Assembly: GCA_964423265.1 (NCBI GenBank)
Contig: CAYREF010000004.1
Coordinates: forward strand, 1 to 63,101
Source of the DNA: M55B165 sp964423265
Lineage (GTDB): Bacteria; Actinomycetota; Humimicrobiia; Humimicrobiales; Humimicrobiaceae
Reading direction: 5' to 3'
DNA: 63,101 bases
The stretch's first letter is position 1. Each line of letters begins with the position of its first letter. The position numbers were made by a program, and so were the translations under genes. Below are positions 35,532 to 44,365 of this stretch, one piece after another. Under the pieces are notes generated by a model, which worked only from the letters and a program-made list of their open reading frames with translations, did not search any database and had not been told where the DNA came from.

Positions 35532-37002
35532 AACTGTCCCACTCCCTTACAATTTCCTGGTCGCTAAAATGTATCCTATAGTCCTTGAATTCCTGGTAGT
35601 CTTCATGACCCTTTCCCGCAATCAACACAATATCTCCGCTTTCTGCCATTTCTAAGGCCTCTAAAATAGCTTTCTTTCTGTCTGTTCTTTTTTTATGCCT
35701 ATTAGCACCCTTAAATCCAGCCTCGATCATTTCAATAATTGAATCTGGATCTTCAGTCCTGGGATTATCTGAAGTTATAATAGTATAATCAGAATAACTA
35801 TCTGATATAGACCCCATGACTTTCCTTTTTTCCTTATCCCTGTCTCCACCACAGCCAAAAACAGTTATAATTCTTGATCCTGGCCTCCTCAACTGTTTAC
35901 TCGTCCTTAATACATTTAACAGCCCATCAGGTGTATGTGCATAATCTACAATAATATTTATGCTTTTGCTGCAGCTGATTTTTTCAAATCTTCCTGGTAC
36001 TCCCTTCATGGATTCAATGCCCTCTTTAATTGCCTTTGAGCTTAAATTAAAATTAAAAGCTGTCCCTATAGAAGCCATTATATTATAGACATTAAAATGT
36101 CCGCACAGAGGAGACCTTATATGCAATTTTTCTGGGCTTTTTTTACTTACTAGGTCAAATTCTATTCCATCAATGCTATTTTTGATATTTTCAGCCCAAA
36201 TATCTGAATTTTTAGGATTTAAGGAAAAAGAAACCCTCTCCAGGTCAGTTATAGCAGAAATTTTTTTGCCATATTCATCATCAACATTAATTACTGCAAA
36301 CTTTCCTCCATATAAATGCCTGTAGCCGGCCATAAATAATTTTTTCTTGGCATAAAAATAATTGCTCATGTTTCTATGATAATCTAGATGGTCCTGCGAT
36401 AAATTAGTAAACACAAACCCTGCAAAATCCAAGAAATCGATCCTATGTAAATCTATAGAATGTGAAGAAACTTCCATACATGCAAATTCTATTCCCATAT
36501 CCACGCTCTGGGAAAAAAAGTTATTTAACTCAACTGGTCCCGGAGTAGTCCTGTCAAATTTAACTGGTTTGTCTGATATATACGATTGAACAGTAGTTAT
36601 AAGGGAACTTTTTATTTTTGCTTTCCTAAGTATAGAATTAATTAAAAAACAGGTAGTAGTTTTTCCATTTGTTCCAGTTACACCAATAATTCTTATCTTT
36701 TTGCTGGGGTGACGGTAGTAATTTGCTGCAATTAAGGGAAGTTGCTTCCGGCTGTTTTTCACCACTACTTGGGTTATATTCTCCGGTAGGTCTAATTTTT
36801 TCTGGACCACTACGGCCACAGCCCCATTTCCAATAGCCTCTAATACAAAATCATGCCCATCCTTTTTAAAACCCTTAATTGATATAAAAAGACTTTTCTG
36901 TTTAATATCATTAGAATTTACTGATATATAACCTATTTCCCGGTCTATGTTCCCATATACTGTTTGAACTTCTACATTTTTTAATATTTTTTCTAATTTC
37001 AT
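35512..37002 (-). CDS. murE: UDP-MurNAc-L-Ala-D-Glu--meso-diaminopimelate ligase
   Basis: 496 residues. The ATPase motif is GVTGTNGKTTTCFLINSIL, with NLSQDHLDYHRNMSNYF and IIVDYAHTPDGLLNVL. The residue-3 selectivity motif reads TSDNPRTEDP. DNPR is the form that accepts meso-diaminopimelate (lysine-adding MurE has a different sequence), so this cell most likely builds meso-DAP peptidoglycan. A GKGHEDYQEF motif is near the C-terminus. Confidence 0.95.
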   Translation of the reverse strand: MKLEKILKNVEVQTVYGNIDREIGYISVNSNDIKQKSLFISIKGFKKDGHDFVLEAIGNGAVAVVVQKKLDLPENITQVVVKNSRKQLPLIAANYYRHPSKKIRIIGVTGTNGKTTTCFLINSILRKAKIKSSLITTVQSYISDKPVKFDRTTPGPVELNNFFSQSVDMGIEFACMEVSSHSIDLHRIDFLDFAGFVFTNLSQDHLDYHRNMSNYFYAKKKLFMAGYRHLYGGKFAVINVDDEYGKKISAITDLERVSFSLNPKNSDIWAENIKNSIDGIEFDLVSKKSPEKLHIRSPLCGHFNVYNIMASIGTAFNFNLSSKAIKEGIESMKGVPGRFEKISCSKSINIIVDYAHTPDGLLNVLRTSKQLRRPGSRIITVFGCGGDRDKEKRKVMGSISDSYSDYTIITSDNPRTEDPDSIIEMIEAGFKGANRHKKRTDRKKAILEALEMAESGDIVLIAGKGHEDYQEFKDYRIHFSDQEIVREWDSCGKNKD

Positions 37003-37042
37003 ATTTTTTCAATTCTAATAATATGTTTGTTTTGAATAAAAA

Positions 37043-38773
37043 TCAAAAATTATAATTGTCAGATATTTTAAGCCTTTGCAGGGAAAATTCCATGAGCTCG
37101 CTAAAAACAGGAGCCGCCACTGTCCCGCCCCAAATTTCATTTTCTCCCCCTATTGGCTCATCTACTACCACCAGTATTGCCACCTCAGGATCTTCATAAG
37201 GTGCAAATCCGATAAAGGAAGTTATTACTCTTCCCTCATCATAGCCAGCTCCGTTTTCATTAGTTTTTTCTGCTGTTCCTGTTTTTCCACAAACCTTTAC
37301 TCCTTCAACCTGGGCTGAGGTTCCAGTTCCATTTTCAACTACAGAAAGCATCATGTCTTTCACCTGGCTGCTGGTTTCCTCTTTTAATATCCTTACTTTC
37401 CGGTCCATCTCTTCGAAGGTAACCATATCTTCATCTATCCTTATTTCTTTAATTATATTAGGAGTAACCAGATAACCGCCATTAGCAATAGCACATACTG
37501 CCCTCACCAATTGTATGGGAGTAACCGAGATGTTTTGGCCTATGGCCAAAGCTCCGATAGCTGACTCTGGCCAACTTTTATAATCATAAAAAAGACCAGG
37601 TTCTTCCCCGGCTAAATCTATACCTGTTAACTCTCCAAAACCAAACTCCTTAATGCTTTCCCAAAATAATTTTTCTCCCATGCTAAGAGCAACAGTAACA
37701 GCGCCCACATTGCTTGAGTGCTGGATGATTTCCTTTGTACTGTAGTCAACAGCAGACCTCCTAAATATTTCCCTTATTTCCCTATCGCCAACTTGTATCC
37801 TATATGGCAAGTGAAACATCTGGTTACTTGACACACAATTATTATCCAAGGCAGAAGCAACATTTATAATCTTAAAAGTAGAACCTGGCTCATAAGTAAA
37901 AGAAACACCCAGGGATTTATATAATTCCGTATCAAAATCTTCATAATTATTAAGATTAAAGCCAGGATAATTAGCTAGTGCATAGATTTCCCCATTCTTG
38001 GGGTTCATAACCACAGCAATGCCATGCTTGGCACTAAATTCATTTACTACTTCTTCAAGTTTCTTTTCCGCAATAAATTGTATCTGGGAGTCAATAGTTA
38101 TAACAATATCATCTCCATTAACAGGTTCAATATATTTTTGGAAATTTCCTGGAATTACATTGCCGAAAACATCCTTTTCAGCTACTACTTTACCATCAAC
38201 TCCTCGCAGGTATTTTTCGTATTGTAATTCTATTCCTGATAACCCGTTATTATCCATTCCAGTAAATCCAATTATGGATGCAGCTAAACTATCCTGAGGA
38301 TAAAATCTTTTAGACTCGTTTTTCACATAAATTCCTGGCAAGTTTATATCAATTATTTTTTGGGCAATTTCAGCATTAACTTTTCTTTTAATATAAACAA
38401 AACCTAATTCCTTGTTTTTCAATTTCTTTGCAATTTCATTGACATCAATTTCAAGTATTTCAGATAAAATTTTTGCCTCATCATCAGGGTTTACAACACT
38501 TTGGGGGTTAGCATATACTGTTCTTTCTATTAAGCTAATGGCAAGCTCATTGCCATTCCTATCAAATATTTTGCCCCTTTTTGAATTTAGGATTGACTCA
38601 TCTATATGTTGATATTGGGCATCATTTTTATATTTTGAGGCGTAAATATACTGGATGTTAACCAGCCTGTAAGATATTAAAGAAAAGGCTATCAAAAACA
38701 AAATAAACAGGAAATAAATTCTTTTCCTGTTTACTTTATCATTTTTTTTCCTTATCATTTGTTTGCTTTTCAC
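37043..38773 (-). CDS. ftsI: Septal class B penicillin-binding protein (FtsI/PBP2B)
   Basis: 576 residues. One N-terminal membrane span (about 18-40) leads to a PBP-dimer domain with RGKIFDRNGNELAIS and a transpeptidase domain. The active-site triads are STFK at 298-301 (nucleophile Ser298), SSN at 353-355 and KTGT at 497-500. There is no PASTA domain. It cross-links the septal strands that FtsW polymerises. The next gene downstream is murE. Confidence 0.95.
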   Translation of the reverse strand: MKSKQMIRKKNDKVNRKRIYFLFILFLIAFSLISYRLVNIQYIYASKYKNDAQYQHIDESILNSKRGKIFDRNGNELAISLIERTVYANPQSVVNPDDEAKILSEILEIDVNEIAKKLKNKELGFVYIKRKVNAEIAQKIIDINLPGIYVKNESKRFYPQDSLAASIIGFTGMDNNGLSGIELQYEKYLRGVDGKVVAEKDVFGNVIPGNFQKYIEPVNGDDIVITIDSQIQFIAEKKLEEVVNEFSAKHGIAVVMNPKNGEIYALANYPGFNLNNYEDFDTELYKSLGVSFTYEPGSTFKIINVASALDNNCVSSNQMFHLPYRIQVGDREIREIFRRSAVDYSTKEIIQHSSNVGAVTVALSMGEKLFWESIKEFGFGELTGIDLAGEEPGLFYDYKSWPESAIGALAIGQNISVTPIQLVRAVCAIANGGYLVTPNIIKEIRIDEDMVTFEEMDRKVRILKEETSSQVKDMMLSVVENGTGTSAQVEGVKVCGKTGTAEKTNENGAGYDEGRVITSFIGFAPYEDPEVAILVVVDEPIGGENEIWGGTVAAPVFSELMEFSLQRLKISDNYNF

Positions 38774-38780
38774 ATTTTAA

Positions 38781-39317
38781 TTAGGGTATAAAAAATGTTA
38801 ATACGCTTTCAGAGACAACCATAATTATATCTTGTACATAATATATAGTTCCCAAGAAATTATTATAATTTTCCCTTATTTCTATTGAACTATTTGCAAT
38901 ATATTCTTGAACCTTTCCGTCATTTTCTAAATTTTTCTTTGGCACTTCGATAACCTTGACCTCATCAGCAATTTCCATTTCTCTACTTTCCGATACCGCA
39001 GTTAAGATCCTGGATGGGGACTTTAGTTCTGAAATTTTTAAAAACAACCTGTCATTCCTCTCTTCTTCCAGAGAAATCATCTCATTTAATTGGTATATTT
39101 CCTTATTGTAATTTATGCTTTGAATCTTTAACCCTACATTTAGCAAAATAGCCAGAAATACCATAAGAATAGCTGCGATTATAATATAGAACAAAGCCCC
39201 ATTAGAATAGATAATATGCTCTTCTGTAGCCTTTCTTTTACCATTATCTACTAAATATAGAAGAGGATACCTTTTATTTATTTTTTTCTGCTCTGCTAAA
39301 TTCATTTTTTTAAACAA
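38781..39317 (-). CDS. ftsL: FtsL-like divisome protein
   Basis: 178 residues. A basic N-terminal region is followed by one membrane span (about 45-66) and a coiled coil, from KIQSINYNKEIYQLNEMISLEEERNDRLF split around residue 85, then KISELKSPSRILTAVSESREM, the conserved end of FtsL. The tail of about 55 residues is longer than typical and contains a weak hydrophobic stretch at the very end. The call rests on topology and position between rsmH and ftsI. Confidence 0.8.
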   Translation of the reverse strand: MFKKMNLAEQKKINKRYPLLYLVDNGKRKATEEHIIYSNGALFYIIIAAILMVFLAILLNVGLKIQSINYNKEIYQLNEMISLEEERNDRLFLKISELKSPSRILTAVSESREMEIADEVKVIEVPKKNLENDGKVQEYIANSSIEIRENYNNFLGTIYYVQDIIMVVSESVLTFFIP

Positions 39318-40260
39318 TCTTTTTAATTGCTCTCAATTTTGCACTTTTAGATCTTGGGTTTTTCCTAACTTCTCTTTCAGTCGCCCTAATCGGTTTTTTG
39401 GTTAGTATAATTGCTTCCTTCTTAGCGCCACACCTGCAAACGGGAAAATCTGGGGGGCATGTACATTGCCCGGAAAAAATTAGAAATTTATCCTTTACTA
39501 TCCTATCTTCAAGGGAATGGTAAGAAATTACTGCCATCCTCCCCCCTTTGTTTAACATATCAAACCCATCCATTACCCCTTTTTTTAAATTATCCAGTTC
39601 TTTGTTTACTTCTATTCTTATTGCCTGAAATACCCTTTTTGCCGGGTGCCCCCCCTTATATTTATATTTGCCGGGTATTGAATTCTTTATTATGTCTACC
39701 AATCTTTCAGTATCGCTTATCTTTTCAACTTCTCTTTCTTTTAATATGTTCTTTACAATATTTTTGGACCATCTTTCTTGACCATATTCAAAAAAAATCC
39801 TCAACAGCTCGCTCTCAGGATACTCATTTATTACCTTAAAAGCACTTAACCTCTCTTCGTCGCTAAACCTCATATCCAAGTTTTCTTTTCTCATATAGCT
39901 AAAACCTTTTTTTGACTTTTCAATTTGAAAAGAAGATAATCCTAAATCCAATAAAATTTTGTCCACTTTTCTAATGCCTTCTTCCCTCAATATCGCTTTT
40001 ATATTAGAAAAGTTATCCTTTTTCAAAATTACATTCTCTTTGTATCCTTCTAGTTTTCTGGCGGCGGTGCTTAAAGCCTGGCTATAAAGATCTACTCCAA
40101 TTATCTTGCCTGTGGGGGCAATGACTTTAATTATTGCTAATGAATGGCCAGCACCGCCAAGTGTACCGTCAAACACTAAATCGCCCTGTTTTAAATCTAA
40201 ATAATATAGAACCTCCCCTAAAAGTACCGGTTTATGAAAATTTTTATTCTCATATTCCAT
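39310..40260 (-). CDS. rsmH: 16S rRNA m4C1402 methyltransferase
   Basis: 316 residues of the MraW/RsmH family, an S-adenosylmethionine-dependent methyltransferase acting on 16S rRNA C1402. Visible are HKPVLLGEVLYYL, FDGTLGGAGHSLAII, ILLDLGLSSFQIEKSKKGFSY (split), GHPAKRVFQAIRIEVNKEL and MAVISYHSLEDRIVKD. A cluster CTCPPDFPVCRCG is the family's late Cys region. It overlaps ftsL by 8 bases. Confidence 0.95.
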   Translation of the reverse strand: MEYENKNFHKPVLLGEVLYYLDLKQGDLVFDGTLGGAGHSLAIIKVIAPTGKIIGVDLYSQALSTAARKLEGYKENVILKKDNFSNIKAILREEGIRKVDKILLDLGLSSFQIEKSKKGFSYMRKENLDMRFSDEERLSAFKVINEYPESELLRIFFEYGQERWSKNIVKNILKEREVEKISDTERLVDIIKNSIPGKYKYKGGHPAKRVFQAIRIEVNKELDNLKKGVMDGFDMLNKGGRMAVISYHSLEDRIVKDKFLIFSGQCTCPPDFPVCRCGAKKEAIILTKKPIRATEREVRKNPRSKSAKLRAIKKIV

Positions 40261-40268
40261 GAAACAAT

Positions 40269-40703
40269 TTAAAAACCCAGCTCCTCAAATGTCTTTTCTT
40301 TTCCCATAAATTGACCGTCAGCATCTTTATAATATTTATTCCAATTCTCCTTAGGCCATATCTCTGCTCTATCTGACACTCCAACCAAGACAATATCTTT
40401 TTTAAAGCCTGAAAAATCAATAAGACTTTGTGGTATTTTAACTCTTCCCTGCTGATCCATCTTCTCTTCGCTAGCAGAAGAGAAAAACCATCTTGCAAAT
40501 TTCTGTGAATTTTTCTTAGTAATAGGCATGGATAATATTCTTTCTTGTAGTTTTTTCCAGCCATCTATTGAAAATAAAAAAAGGCACCTTTCATCAAAAC
40601 CCTTTGATACTACGATGCCTTTTATCAGGTCTTCCCTAAATTTAGAAGGAACAAAAATCCTTCCTTTTTTATCGATTACCCTATGGTATTCCCCTAAAAA
40701 CAT
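40269..40703 (-). CDS. mraZ: Transcriptional regulator MraZ
   Basis: 144 residues with two AbrB-like SpoVT repeats. The DXXXR motifs are present twice, as DKKGR near residue 12 and DQQGR near 83. MraZ forms a ring and binds direct repeats ahead of its own operon, controlling the dcw cluster. It is the first gene of the minus-strand cluster and has a candidate operator directly upstream. Confidence 0.94.
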   Translation of the reverse strand: MFLGEYHRVIDKKGRIFVPSKFREDLIKGIVVSKGFDERCLFLFSIDGWKKLQERILSMPITKKNSQKFARWFFSSASEEKMDQQGRVKIPQSLIDFSGFKKDIVLVGVSDRAEIWPKENWNKYYKDADGQFMGKEKTFEELGF

Positions 40704-40740
40704 TTTCTACACCACCACCAGTAGTTAAAAAGGTGGTAAA

Positions 40741-40782
40741 ATTATACACTTACGCTCCACTTCTCACCACTTCACACCATTA
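40741..40782 (-). promoter_or_regulatory. mraZ promoter and candidate MraZ operator
   Basis: Read on the minus strand, three 10-bp direct repeats occur back to back: TAATGGTGTG, AAGTGGTGAG and AAGTGGAGCG (40782-40753). They are followed by TATAAT at 40746-40741. The repeats cover the -35 region, which itself is poor. MraZ is known to bind short TGG-containing direct repeats with one-turn spacing in other bacteria, so autoregulation is expected. Confidence 0.65.
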
Positions 40783-40867
40783 AGATAGCATACTAAACCA
40801 TTTTTGTCTACTTTTTTTTAAAAATTGTTTAAATATTATGCAGGAGTAGTATTAATAGAATGTAAGC

Positions 40868-41113
40868 TTATTTGTCATCTATGTCCAAACTCTTAGTAAT
40901 GAGCTTGCCGTCTTCAGACCTAGTTAACTCTTCCACTTTTTTTTCAGCATCGTTTAATTTTTTTAAACAAAAAGAAGAAAGCTTTATACCTTCCTCAAAC
41001 TTTTCCATAGCCTCTTCTAGGGATATATTCTCCATTTCTAAGTCTTTTACTATATTCTCTAGATTTGCAACAGCTTCTTCAAAATTTAAATCTTTTTTTT
41101 GTTTATCCTCCAT
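40868..41113 (-). CDS. xseB: Exodeoxyribonuclease VII small subunit
   Basis: 81 residues, the usual size. Core pattern is NFEEAVANLENIVKDLEMEN and LEEAMEKFEEGIKLSSFCLKKL, two helices that form the XseB coiled coil binding XseA. It starts 10 bases after the xseA stop. The 164-bp region between it and mraZ holds the mraZ promoter. Confidence 0.92.
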   Translation of the reverse strand: MEDKQKKDLNFEEAVANLENIVKDLEMENISLEEAMEKFEEGIKLSSFCLKKLNDAEKKVEELTRSEDGKLITKSLDIDDK

Positions 41114-41123
41114 ATCCTTACCC

Positions 41124-42476
41124 TTAATTTTTTTTATATATCTTATCTAATATTTTTGCCATTAAACTTCCGTCTTTTATTAAAACCCTTATTTTCTCCC
41201 CTACATCAACTTCATCAATACCCTTAATTATACTGTCTTCCTTTTCTTTATATATTATACCAAAACCCTTGCTAAGTATAGATACAGGACTCCTGTTTTG
41301 TAAAACTTCCATTAAGGTTTTTAGCTCCATTGCCTTTCTTTCCAGGTAATTCTTGATACCATAATCCAAGCCTTGGTAAAAATTTCCCACATTTAACCGC
41401 CACCCATTTATTTTGGAAAGCACGTCCCTTTTACTTATCCCGTGTTTAAAATTTTCGAAAGTTACCCTTTTACTTAATAATACACTTCCTATGTTCCTTT
41501 TTAGGTTAATATTTAAGTCATCTGCTCTCTGCCAAAACTTTACCAACAGGGATTGTGGATTTAAAAATGCCTTCCTATTCAATAAAGATAACACTTTTTT
41601 ACGGTTATCCCTAATTTTGGCGGTTAATACTTTCTTTAGCTTTTCTGACAGCAAGCTTAAATTTTTAATAAATTCAAACTTATTTAGAATTACCACCTCT
41701 CCTGCCACCGAAGGAGTCGCAGCCCTCAGATCTGAGACAAAATCTGAAATAGTAAAATCTGTTTCATGCCCAACGGCAGAAATTACTGGTATATTACATT
41801 CCCTAATCTTGTCTGCCAGTTCCTCAGTATTAAACGCCCATAAGTCTTCAATTGAACCACCGCCTCTTGCTAATATTATTACATCTACCCTATATTGGCA
41901 TAAATCATCAATAGCTTCACAAATTTCAGCGCTGGAAGTAAGTCCTTGTACATTAACATGCCTTACAACTAAATTATAATTATCTGTTCTCCTGTCCAGA
42001 ACAGAAATTATATCCCTTATTACCGCTCCTCCAATGGATGTAATCAGGCCTATCTTTTTGGGAAGCAAAGGTATCTTTTTTTTAATTTCTTTCCTAAAAT
42101 AACCTTTTTCCTCAAGTTTCTTTTTTAGTTGCTCAAAAGCAAGTATAAGCGAACCTTTGCCCACCGGCTTAACATCCAGAGCTATGATCTGGTATTCGCC
42201 CCTTTTTTCATATAGGGAGATATATCCATTTACCAATATGTGGAGGCCGTCTTCAATCTCAAATACCAAATCTTTATTATTCCTGTAAAACATTACTACC
42301 TTTATTTTCGAATGTTCGTCTTTTAAATCAAAATACATGTGCCGGCTATTATGGTAGTAATAATTGCTTACTTCCCCCTCAATCCAAATATTGTAAAAAG
42401 AGGATTCTAGCTCGGCTTTGATACTTGAGTTTAGTTCACTAACTGAATAGATTTTAGGCTTCTGGAGATCTTTCAT
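41124..42476 (-). CDS. xseA: Exodeoxyribonuclease VII large subunit
   Basis: About 450 residues. The N-terminal OB fold starts IYSVSELNSSIKAELESSF with IWIEGEVSNYYYH. The catalytic domain has IGLITSIGGAVIRDIISVL, VDVIILARGGGSIEDLWAFN, ISAVGHETDFTISDFVSDLR and ATPSVAGEV, followed by a long coiled-coil region. It cleaves single-stranded DNA ends. The start at 42476 is preferred, because a longer frame would extend into the upstream gene. Confidence 0.92.
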   Translation of the reverse strand: MKDLQKPKIYSVSELNSSIKAELESSFYNIWIEGEVSNYYYHNSRHMYFDLKDEHSKIKVVMFYRNNKDLVFEIEDGLHILVNGYISLYEKRGEYQIIALDVKPVGKGSLILAFEQLKKKLEEKGYFRKEIKKKIPLLPKKIGLITSIGGAVIRDIISVLDRRTDNYNLVVRHVNVQGLTSSAEICEAIDDLCQYRVDVIILARGGGSIEDLWAFNTEELADKIRECNIPVISAVGHETDFTISDFVSDLRAATPSVAGEVVILNKFEFIKNLSLLSEKLKKVLTAKIRDNRKKVLSLLNRKAFLNPQSLLVKFWQRADDLNINLKRNIGSVLLSKRVTFENFKHGISKRDVLSKINGWRLNVGNFYQGLDYGIKNYLERKAMELKTLMEVLQNRSPVSILSKGFGIIYKEKEDSIIKGIDEVDVGEKIRVLIKDGSLMAKILDKIYKKN

Positions 42477-42480
42477 ATAA

Positions 42481-43029
42481 TTAATTAAGCTTCCAGTAGA
42501 TAGCCATAACTTCTGTTTGGCCATCAGAGATGCCATTAATTAAAACATTAACAATTTTTTCTTTATCACTGCTATAGTATGTGAATTTTGATGTGGGATT
42601 TGAATCAGAATCCTGTAAAAACCCTTGTTCTATGTTATAAGATCCCGATTCATATATTTCTGATCTCTTCCAAATATATTGTATTTTTTTCTGTTTATAA
42701 AATTCCTCTACTTCACCAAAACTGTTACCTATATTTAACAGCATATAAAAAGATTCTTCATTCGGATCCAGCAATTGCAATTCTTTTATTTCTGAACCGG
42801 GATAATAAAAGCATAAAAAAGTATCTGCAAAATCTTCTGTTTCCAAAAATGCCTGTCTGTTTTCTATGGTTTCCTCTTCAGCAATTTCACTTTCTTCCCT
42901 AATAACAGCTACCTGGTTATCAGTATTGTTATTAGGCAAAATAAAGAAAAATAATGCAAAAGCCACTACCGAGATTATAATTATTGCTCCAAAGGTTATT
43001 GCCACTATTTTTATAATTCTATTGCCCAT
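42481..43029 (-). CDS. Membrane-anchored protein of unknown function
   Basis: 182 residues. One N-terminal membrane span (about 6-30) is followed by an acidic, Glu/Gln-rich linker and an extracytoplasmic domain from about residue 60, containing FLCFYYPGSEIKELQLL and a predicted mixed alpha/beta core. I recognise no family. It is five bases upstream of xseA and one base after the next gene, so it belongs to that transcript. A secreted envelope protein is the simplest reading. Confidence 0.6.
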   Translation of the reverse strand: MGNRIIKIVAITFGAIIIISVVAFALFFFILPNNNTDNQVAVIREESEIAEEETIENRQAFLETEDFADTFLCFYYPGSEIKELQLLDPNEESFYMLLNIGNSFGEVEEFYKQKKIQYIWKRSEIYESGSYNIEQGFLQDSDSNPTSKFTYYSSDKEKIVNVLINGISDGQTEVMAIYWKLN

Positions 43030-43030
43030 A

Positions 43031-43501
43031 TTAAAAAATATTGTACTTTATAAAAATCTTAAAGAAAATATAGACACAAAGAGCTATCTCTAAAGAAGCC
43101 ATTACTATATTTAAGTTTTTTTCCAACCCTTCAGTTTTCTCTTTTAGGTAATCTACAGGCTTGCTAAAAAATTTTTTTATCTTTGGAAAAAACTTAATGA
43201 CCGAATAAATAGCGTAACCAACCAGAATAGAGCTTCCCAAGGTAATTATAAAATCATTAAAGATATAAACACAAAATACAAAATAACCTATCTCAACCAG
43301 ATTAAATAAAAGCATTAGCCCCAGAGACATTATAACCGGGACAGATTTAAAAGAAAAATTTTTCTCCGTTTTCGGTATAAAATCCTCGATTTTTTTCGCA
43401 TCCTCAATTATTGATTTATTATTGCTTGCTGCAATTATAAATCTTAGTGATGAAACATGCATCCAAATTAAAACTATTGAAATTATTAATAATAAAATCA
43501 T
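43031..43501 (-). CDS. Membrane protein of unknown function
   Basis: 156 residues with about four membrane spans (near 2-21, 54-75, 78-100 and 132-153) and a charged segment KFFPKIKKFFSKPVDYLKEKTEGLEK. No recognised family. It is co-directional and almost contiguous with the downstream membrane-anchored protein and xseA, so all four genes may share a promoter near 43510. Confidence 0.55.
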   Translation of the reverse strand: MILLLIISIVLIWMHVSSLRFIIAASNNKSIIEDAKKIEDFIPKTEKNFSFKSVPVIMSLGLMLLFNLVEIGYFVFCVYIFNDFIITLGSSILVGYAIYSVIKFFPKIKKFFSKPVDYLKEKTEGLEKNLNIVMASLEIALCVYIFFKIFIKYNIF

Positions 43502-43544
43502 AGTTTCAATTATAATTATTATTGAGGGAATTTACAAAATCTAT

Positions 43545-43814
43545 CTATTTTTCCTTTGATTTGGCAGTTTCTTCTTTTTTTGTTTCTTTTTGCTCTGTTT
43601 TCTTCTCTTCCTTTTTATTATGAGTCAAAGAACTTGAGCTGCTATAATCAGTTTTATAAAAACCGGAACCTTTAAAAATGATTCCAACCGGGGAAAATAT
43701 CCTTACTGCTTTACCATCACAAGATTCACATTTTGCCTTACCATCCGAGCCTGGCTTCTGTAATTTATCAAAAACTTTACCACATTCGCTGCATTTATAA
43801 CTATATATTGGCAT
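43545..43814 (-). CDS. FmdB-type zinc-ribbon protein
   Basis: 89 residues. The N-terminal FmdB domain has MPIYSYKCSECGKVFDKLQK and a second pair AKCESCDGKAV, giving a C-x2-C/C-x2-C zinc ribbon, followed by IFKGSGFYKTDYS. The tail is a Lys/Glu-rich low-complexity stretch. FmdB proteins are putative regulators of unclear target. A GGAGG precedes the ATG. Confidence 0.85.
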   Translation of the reverse strand: MPIYSYKCSECGKVFDKLQKPGSDGKAKCESCDGKAVRIFSPVGIIFKGSGFYKTDYSSSSSLTHNKKEEKKTEQKETKKEETAKSKEK

Positions 43815-43936
43815 AATTCCTCCTTAGAATTAATATGAAAATATAGCCTATTAATATCTTTAAGTCAATTAACTTTAATAAAAAAAATAGAAATAGTATA
43901 AAATTACTTTTATAATAAGGGTAAACAGGAAACAAT

Positions 43937-44365
43937 ATGAGTAAAAAAAGCATTATAGTATTAGTTATATTTACGATTATTCTTATAATTATATCTATTA
44001 CCACCGTACATAGTAAGCCAGACATATTAGCTGCCTATATTACAGATTCAAAGCCGCCCCCTGAAAAAGACTTAGAGGAATTACCCCTTAACCCCCAATT
44101 TTCCAAACCAGATGACATTTTTTTAATAATTCAGGTTGAACATATAAGAGTTGAAAATGAAATTAAGGTGATATGGAAAAAAAATGAAAATGGTAAAAAA
44201 ATAAAAATTCAAGAAGATAAAATAATTCCTGCAGGCAATGGCTCAGGCATATTAATAACATCACTGGCTAAAAGGGATAAAAAAATAATGGAAGGCCAAT
44301 ATGAAGCAGAGGTCTTTCTAAACCAAAATCTTGAAATAAAAAAAGAATTTGTGGTACAAAACTAA
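43937..44365 (+). CDS. Exported or membrane-anchored protein of unknown function
   Basis: 142 residues. A hydrophobic N-terminus (about 5-22, with a weak processing site near HSKPD) leads to an extracytoplasmic domain with LIIQVEHIRVENEIKVIWKK and VFLNQNLEIKKEF, suggesting a small beta-sandwich. I recognise no family. AAACAGGAAAC precedes the ATG. It ends convergently and overlaps the stop of the 2-phosphoglycerate kinase gene by 4 bases. Confidence 0.6.
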   Translation: MSKKSIIVLVIFTIILIIISITTVHSKPDILAAYITDSKPPPEKDLEELPLNPQFSKPDDIFLIIQVEHIRVENEIKVIWKKNENGKKIKIQEDKIIPAGNGSGILITSLAKRDKKIMEGQYEAEVFLNQNLEIKKEFVVQN

